Source: Schistocerca nitens
Lineage: Eukaryota > Arthropoda > Insecta > Orthoptera > Acrididae
Assembly: GCF_023898315.1 (NCBI RefSeq)
Contig: NC_064619.1
Coordinates: forward strand, 300,428,150-300,492,149
Reading direction: 5' to 3'
DNA length: 64,000 bases
Shown here: positions 1-10,467 of the stretch, piece after piece
How the letters are laid out: every line of letters begins with the position of its first letter
How positions within the stretch are numbered: the first letter of the stretch is position 1
Program-made: the position numbers and the translations under genes
Notes under the pieces: model-generated
Told to the model about the DNA's origin: nothing
What the model saw: the letters and a program-made list of their open reading frames with translations, nothing else
The model's database searches: none

Positions 1-37
1 GTCAATTTGTATCTCTCTGTCTACATTATTCCGTGAT

Positions 38-508
38 TTATTCAGTTTTCAAATTTATTCTGACTTTTTGATCACCCGGTATAAGAGTGGGTCTTCGTCT
101 CCGAAAGCCCATACCGATGATGTGTCGTTGAATGGTTCGCACGCTGACACTTATTGATGGCCCAGCAATGAAATCTGCAGCAATTTGCGGAAGGGTTGCA
201 CTTCTGTCACGTTGAACGATTCTCTTCAGTCGTCGTTGGTTCCGTTCTTGCAGGACCTTTTTCCGGCCACAGCGCTGTGGGAGATTTGATATTCGCGGTA
301 CATTCGTGAAATGGTCGTACGGGAAAACCCCCACTTCATCGCTACCTCGGACATGCTGTGTCCCATCGCTCGTGCGCCGACTGTAGCACCACGTATTCTG
401 CCTGTTTACATATCTCTGTATTCGAATATAGCACCAGTTTGTTTGTAGCTTCAATGTAGTTGACAGTTGATATACACACAGGCACTTGAGCAAGTGACGG
501 GCACCCAC
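38..508 (-). pseudogene. Tc1-like transposase, N-terminal fragment
   Basis: Reading frame of 156 codons on the minus strand. The middle reads as the paired helix-turn-helix DNA-binding part of a Tc1 transposase: a GRKK start of the second helix-turn-helix near residue 80, then an arginine-rich linker and the RTIQRHI...MGFRRRRPT ending typical of the region just before the catalytic core. No DDE catalytic domain follows. The frame runs into unrelated sequence and stops near the window edge, so the rest is deleted or lies outside. The upstream part of the frame is degenerate. Confidence 0.7.
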
Positions 509-540
509 AGTAGCCCATATTGACCGGAAAGTCGTTCGCG

Positions 541-1096
541 TAAATCGGGCTTTACAATCTTGTGTTGCCTGTGGAGTGACGAGAGCCGCGGTGTCAGGTA
601 GCGTCAGCCTCCAGACGGGGTCCTGTTGTCAGCGGCTGGCATCGAACCAGGAATGCCGCGCGCGCGTACCTAATGCCGGGCCCTTGTCCGGCGGCGGCGG
701 CCGCTCGTAAAGAGCGATAGCGGCTCAGCCCTGCCCTGCAGGCACGGTCCCTGCGCCCTGCGCCTCCGACTGCCGCGTTCTCGGCGCCCTTGATGCATTC
801 CGCTTCCGATAACCACGAGTGCGGCGGCGCCACGGCACTTGCTGCTTCAAATTTCTGTCGGGGTCCCGCTGTCATCAGCTAGTCCGCTCCTCCTGGCTCA
901 CAACTGAAGCATGCACACCACGTGTCACCGCTTTTGCTCATCTCCCTCACAGTTCTGTTACATATTCAGACATAGCTGATGCTACACTATTGCGATGCAC
1001 ATCTGAAGCGTTTCAGATAAATCGATGTTCATTGTGTTACGATCCTGTTGAATACCACAGATGTATCCCTACCAACTGGAGTGTAACGAAGATCCC
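541..1096. other. GC-rich, CpG-rich stretch without a recognised gene
   Basis: About 590-850 is strongly GC- and CpG-rich, in contrast to the AT-rich surroundings. The open frames across it on both strands look like a composition effect. It could be a CpG-rich promoter, a retroelement UTR or a repeat I do not recognise. 850-1096 shows nothing assignable. Confidence 0.4.
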
Positions 1097-1100
1097 CAAA

Positions 1101-1560
1101 TTGTTGGATTGAGGTCCGCCAGTTATGTAAAACACCGTTTTCCTCAGTACCCAAGCATGTTTCAGCACCACTGTGTCATCAACAGTAGGTTTTCGTTTTT
1201 ATTTGGTGTGTATGAATTTTCTGGATCACTTGTGTGTTAACTACTACAGGTAGATCACACTGTGTTCTGGTGAAGTGGAAAGTGTTTTACTACGTTATTT
1301 GTGAAAAATACTTGTTATATTTACGTGTGCGTCACACCACCTCAGCGTTATGCGGAGAATGAAAGTACTCGCCACACGAAAACATGACACGCTACCTGTA
1401 GTAATTAACACACAAGTGATAGAGAAAATTCATGCACACCAAATGTAAAGAATAAATAAAAACGAAAACCCACTGATGATGGCACAGTGGTGCTGAAACA
1501 TGCTTGGGTACTGAGAAAAACGGTGTTTTGCATAACTGTCGGACCTCACATCCAACAATT
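1101..1560. mobile_element. Penelope-like inverted-repeat relic with ribozyme-like core
   Basis: Two arms of about 150-168 bp, 1101-1252 and 1393-1560, are inverted copies of each other around a 140-bp centre. The right arm contains CTGATGATGGCAC, a short loop, GTGCT and GAAAC. That is the conserved core, helix II and GAAA of a hammerhead-like fold. The left arm carries the same core in reverse with changes in the first motif. Penelope-like elements are known to carry hammerhead motifs in inverted terminal repeats, so I read this as a relic of one. There is no coding sequence, and helices I and III are not convincing. Confidence 0.5.
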
Positions 1561-1857
1561 ATAACTGCAAACACGGCCGATACAAGGAGCTGCAAATCAA
1601 AATGAAGGTCCCCAAATATACACAGATAGAAAAAAAAATCTTAACACCAAGAATTTGTTGAGCTACATAAAAGATACTTGGTAGGCGTGAACCTACATCT
1701 GGAAGATAATTTCTATTGATATTTCGTGACGGTCGCGTAAGATTGGCGCTCTGAGGATTTAAATCGGTGATATAATACAAGCCGTAACGGTTGTGAGCGT
1801 TAGTTATAGGACGTGGTGAGTTGATGGTGGTCAAGAATTAGGTTACAAAGTCGCCAT

Positions 1858-2807
1858 TGTCAGCATCTTGAAGAGTTTGAACGAGGTCGTGTAATAGGGC
1901 TACTAGAAACTGGATGTTCCTTCTGCGATATTGCAGAAAGACTTGGAAGGAATGTAGGCACTGTACATGATTGCTGGCAGTGGTGGTCAAGAGATTCTAC
2001 GTTGCAAGAAGGTCGGGCTCCGGACGGCCACGTGGCACTACCGAGAGGGAAGACCATCGTGCTCGGTGAATGGTACTGGCACGTTGTACTGCAGCTGCAA
2101 TCTGAGCAGCGTTGGTACCACAGTGACACCACGAACTGCTACAAATCGTTTACTTCAAGGCCAACCCCGAGACAGACGCTCATCCCAAACTACCTCCATT
2201 TACGCCTTCTTTGGTGTCAATGAGAGCACAATGGAGGGCGGAGTGGAGATCTGTTGTGTTTTCTGATGAAAGCTCTTTCTGCCTCAATACCAGTGGTGCC
2301 GTGTGTTGGTTAGGAGGAGGTCATTGAGCGCCTGTAGTTAACCTGTCTTCGTGCAACACACACTGGACTTCCACCTCTTGTTATAGACTGGTGTGCGATT
2401 TCGTATGGCAACATGGGAATTCTTGTGGTTATCCCACGCCTCTGACTGCAAATCTGTACGTCAATCTGGTGATTCGACATGTTGTGTTGCCATTCACGAA
2501 CAGCAGTCCAGTGGATATTTTCCAACAGGATAACGCTCGTTCACTTACCGCTGCTGTAACCCAGCATGCTCAACAGAATGTCGACATGTTGCCTTGGCCA
2601 GCTCGATCACCAGCCCTGTCACCAATCGGGCGCTTATGGGACATCGTGGGACAACTCCAAACAGCATTAACTGCACCTGTATTTACCGAACATGTGCAAC
2701 AGGCATGTGACTCCATCCGTCAAACTGACATACGACACCTGTACAACACAATGCATGCACATTTGCAAGCTTTCTTTCGACATTCTGTTGGCTACACTGG
2801 TTATTAA
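1858..2807 (+). pseudogene. Tc1-A transposase pseudogene
   Basis: Degenerate transposase. The N-terminal part (from 1858) reads like FERGRVIGLLETGCSFCDIAERLGR, a homeodomain-like helix-turn-helix. A frameshifted middle follows. The C-terminal half (2391-2807, 138 codons) keeps IFQQDNAR with the second catalytic Asp, and LPWPARSPALSPIGRLWD. In active relatives the last motif is PIE; here Glu is replaced by Gly, removing the third catalytic acid. Dead by frameshift and by active-site loss. Confidence 0.8.
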
Positions 2808-2972
2808 TGTACCAGATAAGCCACTGCAAATGTGAAATACATTTGCATTGGCTTATCTCGCACTTACATCAACTTATGACCTTGAAATGTTAATCACTTA
2901 AATACGTTACCTGGACAAATAAACACATCAAAAAAAAGTTTTTCAAAACCTCGGTTACGAGAGTTCCGGAAC

Positions 2973-3173
2973 GCCGGTCGGAGTGGCCGAGCGTTTCTAG
3001 GCGCTACAGTCTGGAACCGCGCGACCGCTACGGTCGCAGGTTCGAATCCTGCCTCGGGCTTGGATGTGTGTGATGTCCTTAGGTTAGTTAGGTTTAAGTA
3101 GTTCTAGGTTCTAGGGGACTGATGACCTCAGATGTTAAGTCCCATAGTGCTCAGAGCCATTTGAACCATTTGA
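2973..3173 (+). mobile_element. SINE-A copy 1
   Basis: Full-length copy: tRNA-like head with A box (GTGGCCGAGCGTTTCTAGGC) and B box (GGTTCGAATCC), then a body ending in CCATTTGAACCATTTGA. Perfect 11-bp target duplication AGTTCCGGAAC at 2962-2972 and 3174-3184. It inserted just inside the left end of Tc1-B. Confidence 0.95.
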
Positions 3174-3829
3174 AGTTCCGGAACCTGTACAGAAAATTGG
3201 AATAGAAATCAACATAAACATCATTTCCGCCCTTTTTATGGCTCATGAAAACCACACATTGCATGTTGTATCAAAATACAACGAGACCTTCAGAGGTGGT
3301 GGTCCAGATTGATGTACACACCGGTACCTCTGATACCCAGTAGCACATACTCTTGCACTGATGCATACCTGTATTCGTCGTGGCATACTTGCCACAAGTT
3401 CATCAAGGCCCTGTTGGTCCAGATTGTCCCACTCCTCAACGACGATTCCGCGTAGATGCCTCAGAGTTGTTGGTGGGTCACGTCGTTCATAGACAGCCAT
3501 TTCAATATATCCCAGGCATGTTCTATAGAGCTCATATCTGGGGAACATGCTGGCCTCTCTAGTCGAGCGATGACAGTATCCTGAAGGAAGTCATTCACAA
3601 GATGTTGGGGGCGCGAATTGTCATCCATGAAGACGAATACTTCGCCAATATGCTGCTGATATGGTTGCACTATCGGTCAGAGGACGACACTGACGTATCG
3701 TACAGCCGTTACTGCGCCTTCCATGTCCAACAGCAGCGTACGTCGGCCCAACATAATGCCACCCCAAAACAGCAGGGAACCTCCACCTTGCTGCACTCAC
3801 TGAACAGAGTGTCTAAGGCGTTCAGCCTG

Positions 3830-3996
3830 TGGTCTAGCGGTTCTAGGCGCGAAGTTCGGAACCGCGCGGCTGCTACGGTCTCAGGTTCGAATCCTGCCTC
3901 GGCCATGGATGTGTGTGATGTCCTAAGGTTAGTGAGGTTTAAGTAGTTCTAAGTTCTAAGTCCCATAGTGCTCAGAACCATTTGAACCATTTGAAC
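3830..3996 (+). mobile_element. SINE-A copy 2, internally deleted
   Basis: tRNA-like head, CCTCGGCCATGG and body are present, but the GGGGACTGATGACCTCAGATG block of the body is missing, giving about 167 bp. Target duplication CGTTCAGCCTG (11 bp) at 3819-3829 and 3997-4007. It sits in the transposase region of Tc1-B. Confidence 0.93.
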
Positions 3997-4424
3997 CGTT
4001 CAGCCTGATCGGGTTGCTTCCAAACGTCTCCGACGATTGTCTGCTGCAAGGCATATGCGACACTCATCGGTGAAGAGAACGTGATGCCAATTCTGAGCGG
4101 TCAATTCGGCATGTTGTTGGGCCCATCTGTACCGCGCTGCATGGTTTCATGGTTGCAAAGATGGACCTCACCATGGGCATGGGGAGTGAAGTTGCGCATC
4201 ATGCAGCGTATTGCGCACAGTTTGAGTCGTAACACGACGTCCTGTAGTTGCACGAAAAACATTATTCAATTTGGTGGCGTTGTTGTCAGGGTTCCTTAGA
4301 GCCATAATCCATAGGTAGCTGTCATCCACTGCATTAGTAGCCCTTGGGCGGCCTGAGCGAGGCATACCATTTCGACAGTTCCTGTCTCCCTGTATATCCT
4401 CCACGTCCGAACAACATCGCTTTG

Positions 4425-4743
4425 CAAAATTGTTAAGGCTTTCGTGGCCACTTGTTGACAAACTGCCTATTGGCTTCTGTCTCGGGTTCTTCGGCCGACG
4501 TTCATCTAATGATTTTTCTGACGTTTCGCCAGCACGAGTGGCTGGCATTGTCAAAGCTTCACCCTCGGACGTTGGCGCGCCAGGTACATATAGTCTGCGG
4601 CCGCGAGCTCGCCTCCAGTTCACCACCGGCAATGGAGGGTGAAGCTTTGACAATGCCAGCCACTCGTGCTGGCGAAACGTCAGAAAAATCATTAGATGAA
4701 CGTCGGCCGAAGAACCCGAGACAGAAGCCAATAGGCAGTTTGT
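4425..4743. mobile_element. Inverted-repeat Penelope-like relic inside Tc1-B
   Basis: A 319-bp insertion with exact 13-bp flanking repeats (CAACATCGCTTTG at 4412-4424 and 4744-4756). Two nearly identical arms of about 110 bp, around 4448-4564 and 4633-4743, face each other across a GC-rich centre. Only the left side has an extra tail of about 25 bp. Each arm holds a perfect 6-bp hairpin (GCCAGC/GCTGGC) followed by GAAACGTC, resembling helix II plus GAAA of a hammerhead; the first core motif is decayed. I infer a Penelope-type terminal repeat pair without its coding part. Confidence 0.6.
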
Positions 4744-5319
4744 CAACATCGCTTTGGTTCACTCCGAGACGCTTGGACACTTCCCTTGTTGAGAGCCCTT
4801 CCTGGCACAACGTAACAATGCGGACGCGATCGAACCGTAGTATTGACCGTCTAGACATGGCTGAACTACAGGCAACACGAGCCGTTTACCTCCTTGTGGT
4901 GGAATGACTGGAACTGATCGGCTGTCGGACCCCCTCTGTCTGATAGGCGCTGCTCATGCACGGTTGCTTACATCTTTGAGCCGGTTTAGTGACATCTCTG
5001 AACAGTCAAAGAGACTGTGTCTGTGATACAATATCCACTCAACGTCCATCTTCAGGAGTTCTGTGAAACGGGATGATGCAAAACTTTTTTGATGTGTGAA
5101 TATTCCTGAAATTTCATTACTCTACAATAATTACTTTTTTGGTATTGCCTTTTTTTTCACCAGTGTACAAAGAACTTTTATATTTCATACGCGATAGTAA
5201 CTTGTGTAAGACTTTATAGGGATGTGAAATGGAACCATCATCGTTCCAGTCACAGTTAAAGCAGGTGGCAGACTTCGGTTTATTGATACGTAATATCCTA
5301 GGGATATGCATTCAACACA

Positions 5320-5800
5320 AAAAAATCGTTACAAAATGTTCATGGAATTAATCCTAGAATATTGCTAAAGTATGTGGGAGCTGTACGAAATAGAACCAAC
5401 AGGGAATATTTGACGTATACAGAGAGGATAAGCACGAACAGTCACAGCTTTGTTTGACACATGGAACAGTGTCACGGAGATGCTGAAGAAAATGAACTGG
5501 CAGACACTTGACGATAGATGTAAACTATCCCGAGAGAGCTTATCTACACAGTTTCAGGAACTACCATTAAATGATTACTCTGGGAGTATGCTGTAACTCC
5601 CTATGTATCGCTCCCTTTGGAATCGTGAGGACAAGATTGGATAAATTCCAGCGCGCACAGACACTTGTAAGTCATTCTTCTCGCGTTCCATACGTGAATG
5701 GAACGGGAAGAAGCCGCGAGAACCGATACAATAGGACCTTCCTCCTGACACGTACTTCACATTGTTTTGCAGAGTATGGATGTAGATGCAGAGGTAGACG
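5320..5800 (+). mobile_element. Non-LTR retrotransposon 3' end (Jockey-like)
   Basis: Degenerate 3' end of a LINE. Fragments of the C-terminal coding region can be read in shifting frames (an ERISTNSHSF-type stretch, then the Trp-Gln-Thr-Leu region near 5495-5515), followed by GCAGAGTATGGATGTAGATG at about 5769-5788, the typical 3' tail of this family. Full of stops and truncated at the 5' side. Confidence 0.6.
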
Positions 5801-5964
5801 TATCAACATACGAAATTTGGTGCAAAACATAGGAATTTTCAGTTGTATGCCTCATAGTCTCTGTTCAGTTCTACTTTATATTCTAGTTTTTCTATAGCCG
5901 ATATTTCAAGATTCTTTATCTACAAGGGGAAATCAAATGAAAACGATAGAGGCGGAAAAAAGTA

Positions 5965-6146
5965 AGTAAATGGCTCTGAGCACTATGGGACTTATCATCT
6001 GAGGTCATCAGTCCCCTGGACTAAGAACTACTTAAACCTAACTAACCTAAGGACATCACACACATCCATGCCCAAGGCAGGATTCGAACCTGGGACCGTA
6101 GCGGTCGTGCGGTTCCAGACTGAAGCGCCTAGAACCGCTCGGCCAA
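5965..6146 (-). mobile_element. SINE-A copy 3
   Basis: Reverse-oriented copy: body motif GGCTCTGAGCACTATGGGAC, then B box GGATTCGAACCTGG and A-box region ending CGCTCGGCCA. The last few bases of the tRNA head are lost. No clear target duplication. Confidence 0.92.
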
Positions 6147-6529
6147 ACTGTTAATAATTTCAAAAGTAATCGTCATAACTGTTAATATATTTATCCCATT
6201 GAAAGACAAGAATGGTCGAACAATATCAGTACGAGCGAATACAGATATCACCTCGAGCGATAACTTCGCATGGGAACGCATAATTTATAGTATTCCGGTT
6301 TTCCTGTAATTACAAGATTTAGGCTAAAGTCTAGATCAGGGACAGTGGTATTCTGGGAGGGTTTCTCTATTGCTCATAGGTTGGCAAACTTGTCAAATTT
6401 CCTGTTGCTTTCATAACCACACAATTAACTTATAGCGCAGAAATTGAAGCGCTTGTCTAGTTTGATATTTTTGCTGGTGTGTCTTTGCGAATTTCGTATA
6501 ATTGTGGTTAGCCATTCTATGAAATGGAC

Positions 6530-7275
6530 TGAATTAACAGAAATGTTTTAGCATGATGACATCATTCAGTGGAATATGTGTGGCGGTTTGACAGTGCTGA
6601 CAAGGAAATGTATGAAATGCGCAGCAGGAATGGCTCTTAAAGAATCGGAAGCTTGTACTGATGATTTAATTTGGAAATGTTGCAAAAGCAGACACTTCTC
6701 GAAGCGCTTCGTCAGGAAGAATTCATGATTTGCAGGGAGTAAAATGAAACTGTCTACGATTCTGCATTTCACTTACTTATGGTGAATGAATGTAAGTCAA
6801 AATGTATTGCCCAAGAACTTGACTTGGTGAAACAAACTATTACCGATTGGCGAGAATTTTGTCTTGAGATTTGCATGCAAATGCGCCTCAGACACATAGA
6901 CAGATAGACAAATCCCAGTTCGGGATGAAGAAGTTCGGCATAGGTGACAAGAAATGTGGAAAATTGGTGCTTGGTGCCACTCAAAGGGACATTTTTTTCC
7001 GGCTGGTGCCGGCGTTCCAGACTTGTTCTATAAAGCTCATAAAGGACAATGTTTTACCAAGAACCACTATAATGTCAGACCGTTTCTCCTCTTAAAAAAG
7101 TCTACAGCACGAATGTTTCCAGCATATCACAGTAAACCACAAAGTGACTTTTAAGGACCCGGACGTCCGTGACCACGCAAAAGCCGAAGAGGGTACATGG
7201 GTCGCTATTAAACGCTCTGTACATGGCACCAGAGAGTCCAAGGCTGCAGTGATTGTGTACAAACCGAATCAATAA
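6530..7275 (+). pseudogene. Merlin-like (IS1016-type) transposase pseudogene
   Basis: Shifting frames read as the DDE transposase of the Merlin superfamily. There is a cysteine-bearing N-terminal part (near 6580-6690), then KLSTILHFTYLW and a LVKQTITDWR helix (6750-6860). Further on come KCGKLVLGATQRD with the strand before the catalytic loop, LPRTTIMSD with a conserved Asp (7050-7080), and VTFKDP...EEGTWVAIKRS near the end (7140-7215). At least three frame changes and several stops. I did not find terminal repeats. Confidence 0.65.
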
Positions 7276-7280
7276 ATTAT

Positions 7281-8194
7281 ATCCCAGTTTACTTTTTACG
7301 TTTTCTCTTGCTAACTGTTACGCCAAATGTTAGTAGTACTTTCATTGCTTTTGCTTCTTCTTGCAAATATTTCACGATTAGTCTCCAGCATAGTATTCTG
7401 TTTTCTACCACTATGTCATGATTGTCGAGGACGTGCTTAGACACGTTCATAATAGCACAGCTTTAACTGCTGAGAGTGAAACGAGTGTTAATCACATTGA
7501 CGCTGTTGGTTGTCAGTAATACTTTTTTACTTTCTGCGAATATGTCACAATTTTAGAATATGTGGTTCTGCAGTAACCTGAGACGGCGCCTCCAGAATAA
7601 ATATAAAAAGCAGACGCGGTCGCGTACGCGCTTCCTGTCATAACACAGGCAGCAGAGTCGGCAAATGTTGTGACAGGTGGCAGAGCGTGGTTTGACAGTT
7701 GTAGGCCACGCTAGGCCAGACGAGCTTTGCGGCGTACTCAGTAGGTGGTGGTACCTTTGACGTGCAATGATTGGCGGAACTGAAATCCTGAGTGTAGGTC
7801 AGCTAGTTTGACGCTCAGAACACACGTGAGGAAAACCCGACCACTTACGTTATCCACTGTAGGTAGACGCCATGTCCGAACTGAATAAAGAAAATATGAA
7901 TAAAGGAAACTCAATAAAAAACTAGACCAAAGGAGTGACAGAGAAATAATTCATATGATTTTAAATATAAAAATTAGACCAGTTCGTGTGGGAAAACGAG
8001 CCCTTGCTGCGACATTTAGTTTAAAAGATATTAAATATTAAATATATTGTACATAAAATGAAGTTTAAAATTAATAACTAATGCCTTAAGTGATTCAGAC
8101 AAACTTAGTGTCAATGGAGAGGGGTTAATGAGCACTATCGATATGTTTAACAGGTTTCCTGTAAATATTTCGTATTTCAAACTACATGCCGAAG
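7281..8194. other. Unassigned spacer with a TATA-like motif
   Basis: AT-rich ends enclose a mixed segment (7560-7870) with an AATATAAAAAGCAG motif near 7601 followed by CpG-rich sequence. This could be a decayed promoter or LTR, but no paired LTR, primer site or coding sequence is visible. Confidence 0.3.
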
Positions 8195-8515
8195 TGGTCT
8201 TCAGTCTAGAGACTGGATTGATACAGCTCTCCATGCTACTCTATCCTGTGCAAGCTTCTTCATCTCCCAGTACCTACTGCAACCTACATCCTTCTGAATC
8301 TGCTTAGTGTATTCATCTCTTGGTCTCCCTCTACGATTTTTACCCTCCACGCTACCCTCCAATACTAAATTAGTGATCGCTTGATGCCCCAGAACATGTC
8401 CTACCAACCGATCCCTTCTTCTAGTCAAGTTGTGCCATAAATTTCTCTTCTCCCCAATTCTGTTCAGTACCTCCTCATTATTTATGTGATCTACCCATCT
8501 ATCTTCAGGATTCAG
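8195..8515 (-). pseudogene. RTE-like LINE, C-terminal end of the reverse transcriptase ORF
   Basis: The minus-strand frame reads RRRDRLVGHVLGHQ, then GSVEGKNRRGRPRDEYTKQIQKDVGC and EMKKLAQDRVAWRAVSIQSLD followed by a stop. This is the conserved C-terminus of RTE-type endonuclease/reverse transcriptase proteins. About 95 codons are open, then homology ends abruptly. 5'-truncated copy, as usual for LINEs. Confidence 0.75.
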
Positions 8516-9877
8516 AGGAAGGAAAAATGAATTTTCTGGCAAATAAACCATGTGACAGTAAAAGTAGAGGCAGCATTTGTAAGCAGAAGTAATAATGGAT
8601 GTATGGCTGTAATTAGTTTGTTTCATCTTGATTAGTAATTCAATGACGCAAACTAGCACCCACATTCGCAAAAACATTATTTTATGAAAACAATTAAAGC
8701 TAAACAAAAAGAGCACAATTGAAAAGCTGATGAAATTTACGTCTAAATTCATTTATGATATGTCTATATAATATTAAATTTGTACTTTCTATATGTTTTC
8801 GAAAGTCGGAAATACTCGAGTTTGACTCACATCAGTGCGAGGTTATAAGTACCGGTGGCCATTTTCGCGCTACACAGATTTCGGCGCTCAGTTGAGGCAG
8901 AGATCGTGTACAGACAGGTCGTATGTGCGTCTTGAAGTTACCTCGTGTGTGTAACAGAAATATTTTCTAAGCGCTCGGTCGGGACTTGTAAAATTTTTGC
9001 CTGTTACGGTATCGACGAACTCTGAAATAATTTTTGCTTGTTCGTGCTTAGAAGAAATTTACGTTGTGTGAACGGATGGTTCGCCAGTGACGATAGCAAA
9101 GAGTTTGAAACATTTTTCAGCATTTGGACTCTCAATAATATCGGGTTAGGCCACTTTGTCTATGCATCTATGAACTTCTCTGCACTTAGCTTGGATGATG
9201 ATGAGCAATTAAAAATATCGTTGGTTCCCGATTACAGAACTTCGACTTAAAAGTGTGCTGAAGCACTTTTAATAATTTTCGTGGTCTTGCTCAATGTTAA
9301 ACGGACGTGCGATGCTGGCCGGACCTACTTATATTCTCTCAGTGATAATAATTATTTTAGTATTAAATTGTTGTTAATGGTGTAAAAAGATTATTCGTTC
9401 CAATTTTCTGAAATAAATTCAATCTGTGAAATGTAAGAAGTGAAAAATATTTGATCCGCACATCCCTGTCAACAATTTTAATAATGACTGCCACATTTAG
9501 GGTTAAATGCGACGGATGCGTTGGTTGGCTTCTGGACGGATACGCTGCCAACATTTTGAAATCCAACCACCCATTGGGAAGCCCTATGAATAGTGTTTCT
9601 TGCTTTATTTAATTTTTTTATTTGTGCTGAAGCACGTGCAGGCTCACACGAGTCGAACTTTGGTGGAAGCAACAGTTAATAACCCCCCCCCCCCCCCTTT
9701 GCCACAAATATTACACCACAGCTACGTTGGTCTCGTCTGGGATCAAACTAACATTTCTGTTTTCCCCCGATATTATCCCCAATTACGTCACAAACCTAAG
9801 ACTACAGCTCGTTTCATTCGCAGCAGTCACATTCATATTACTAGAGACCGGATTATATGCATTTGCATATTTGGCTC
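8516..9877. other. Unassigned spacer
   Basis: Short ORFs only. 8850-9600 has the feel of an LTR or retroelement leader (polyadenylation-like AATAAA near 9413), but I cannot pair it with a second copy. Confidence 0.3.
9683..9697. repeat. Poly-C homopolymer tract
   Basis: Fifteen consecutive C residues. Likely length-variable and prone to sequencing error. Confidence 0.9.
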
Positions 9878-10068
9878 GCTGGCCTCTGTGGCCGAGCGGT
9901 TCTAGGCACTTCAGTCCGGAACCGCGCTACTGCTACGGTCGCAGGTACGAATCCTGCCTCGGCCATGGATGTGTGTGATGTCCTTAGGTTAGTTAGGTTT
10001 AAGTAGTTCTAAGTCTAGGGGACTGATGACCTCAGATGTTAAGTCCCATAGTGCTTAGAGCCATTTGA
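9878..10068 (+). mobile_element. SINE-A copy 4
   Basis: Full-length, A and B boxes intact apart from one change in the B box (GGTACGAATCC). Target duplication ATATTTGGCTC (11 bp) at 9867-9877 and 10069-10079. Confidence 0.95.
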
Positions 10069-10467
10069 ATATTTGGCTCCTTTTCACCGGTTACTGCATA
10101 TTTTAAAAACTAGTGACGATGCATGTTTTTGCTCTATGTTTACAATATTTTAAAAGTCTAGCTCGATCTAGTTTTGATGTCTCACATATTGACCGTGACC
10201 TAGAACTGCGTGCAGTCGCTAACCGAGAGGTCACTGCCTAGCGAAATCATTAGAGTAAAGGAACAGGAACTGGAAAAGGCAGAGTCAATGCTCCTGCGCC
10301 CGCGCCTCCATTTAATCCGCTCCCCCGTCATACCGAACGCGTCGACAACAATTAAACTAAACTATGAAAGCTTTTAGTCGCATGTCCATTGTTTCAGTTT
10401 AGCTTTCTATTTATATGTACACAGTTGAACGTGTTTACGACGTGTAGTGTGTAACGTGTTGTGCACC

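Larger units (their letters stand above)
3243..4858 (-). pseudogene. Tc1-B transposase pseudogene, interrupted
   Basis: Read right to left. The start at 4858 gives MSRRSILRFDRVRIVTLCQEGLSTREVSKRLG (first helix-turn-helix). The frame is then broken by the insertion at 4425-4743. Next come GRPRATNAVDD and a second helix-turn-helix (to about 4168). Part of the core follows, broken by SINE-A at 3830-3996, then FMDDNSRP and CSPDMSSIEHAWDIL with the second and third catalytic acids retained (3461-3670). The C-terminus ends near 3243. Frameshifts remain even if the insertions are ignored. Confidence 0.85.
2922..5098 (-). mobile_element. Tc1-B, Tc1-like element with three later insertions
   Basis: Terminal inverted repeats: AACACATCAAAAAAAAGTTT at 2922 and its near inverse ending GATGTGTG at 5098, flanked by TA at 2920-2921 and 5101-5102. 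The element lies in the 3' end of Tc1-A. It carries SINE-A at 2973-3173 near its left terminal repeat, SINE-A at 3830-3996 in the transposase, and an inverted-repeat element at 4425-4743 in the first helix-turn-helix. Each insertion has its own target duplication. Confidence 0.8.
1616..5168 (+). mobile_element. Tc1-A, Tc1-like element split by Tc1-B
   Basis: A Tc1-like transposon whose 3' end is interrupted. Left terminal sequence near 1616-1670 (A-rich tract, ACACCAAGAA...) resembles the reverse complement of the right end at 5103-5168. The sequence before 2920 resumes at 5103 once Tc1-B and one TA are removed, so Tc1-B inserted at a TA near the 3' end of Tc1-A. The transposase is broken. 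Confidence 0.65.

Noticed and set aside
594..875. 93-codon ORF in the first GC-rich patch
   Set aside because: Same reason: stop-free because of GC content, with no domain.
3709..3906. ORFs containing PEAGFEPATVAAARFRT or SNPASGMDVCDVLRLV
   Set aside because: These recur many times because both strands of SINE-A read open through the tRNA head; they are not genes.
7595..7625. Host promoter with TATA box
   Set aside because: A TATA-like motif alone, with no downstream gene, is not enough.
8850..9600. LTR of a retrotransposon
   Set aside because: No second LTR, no clear TG...CA ends and no primer-binding site could be shown.
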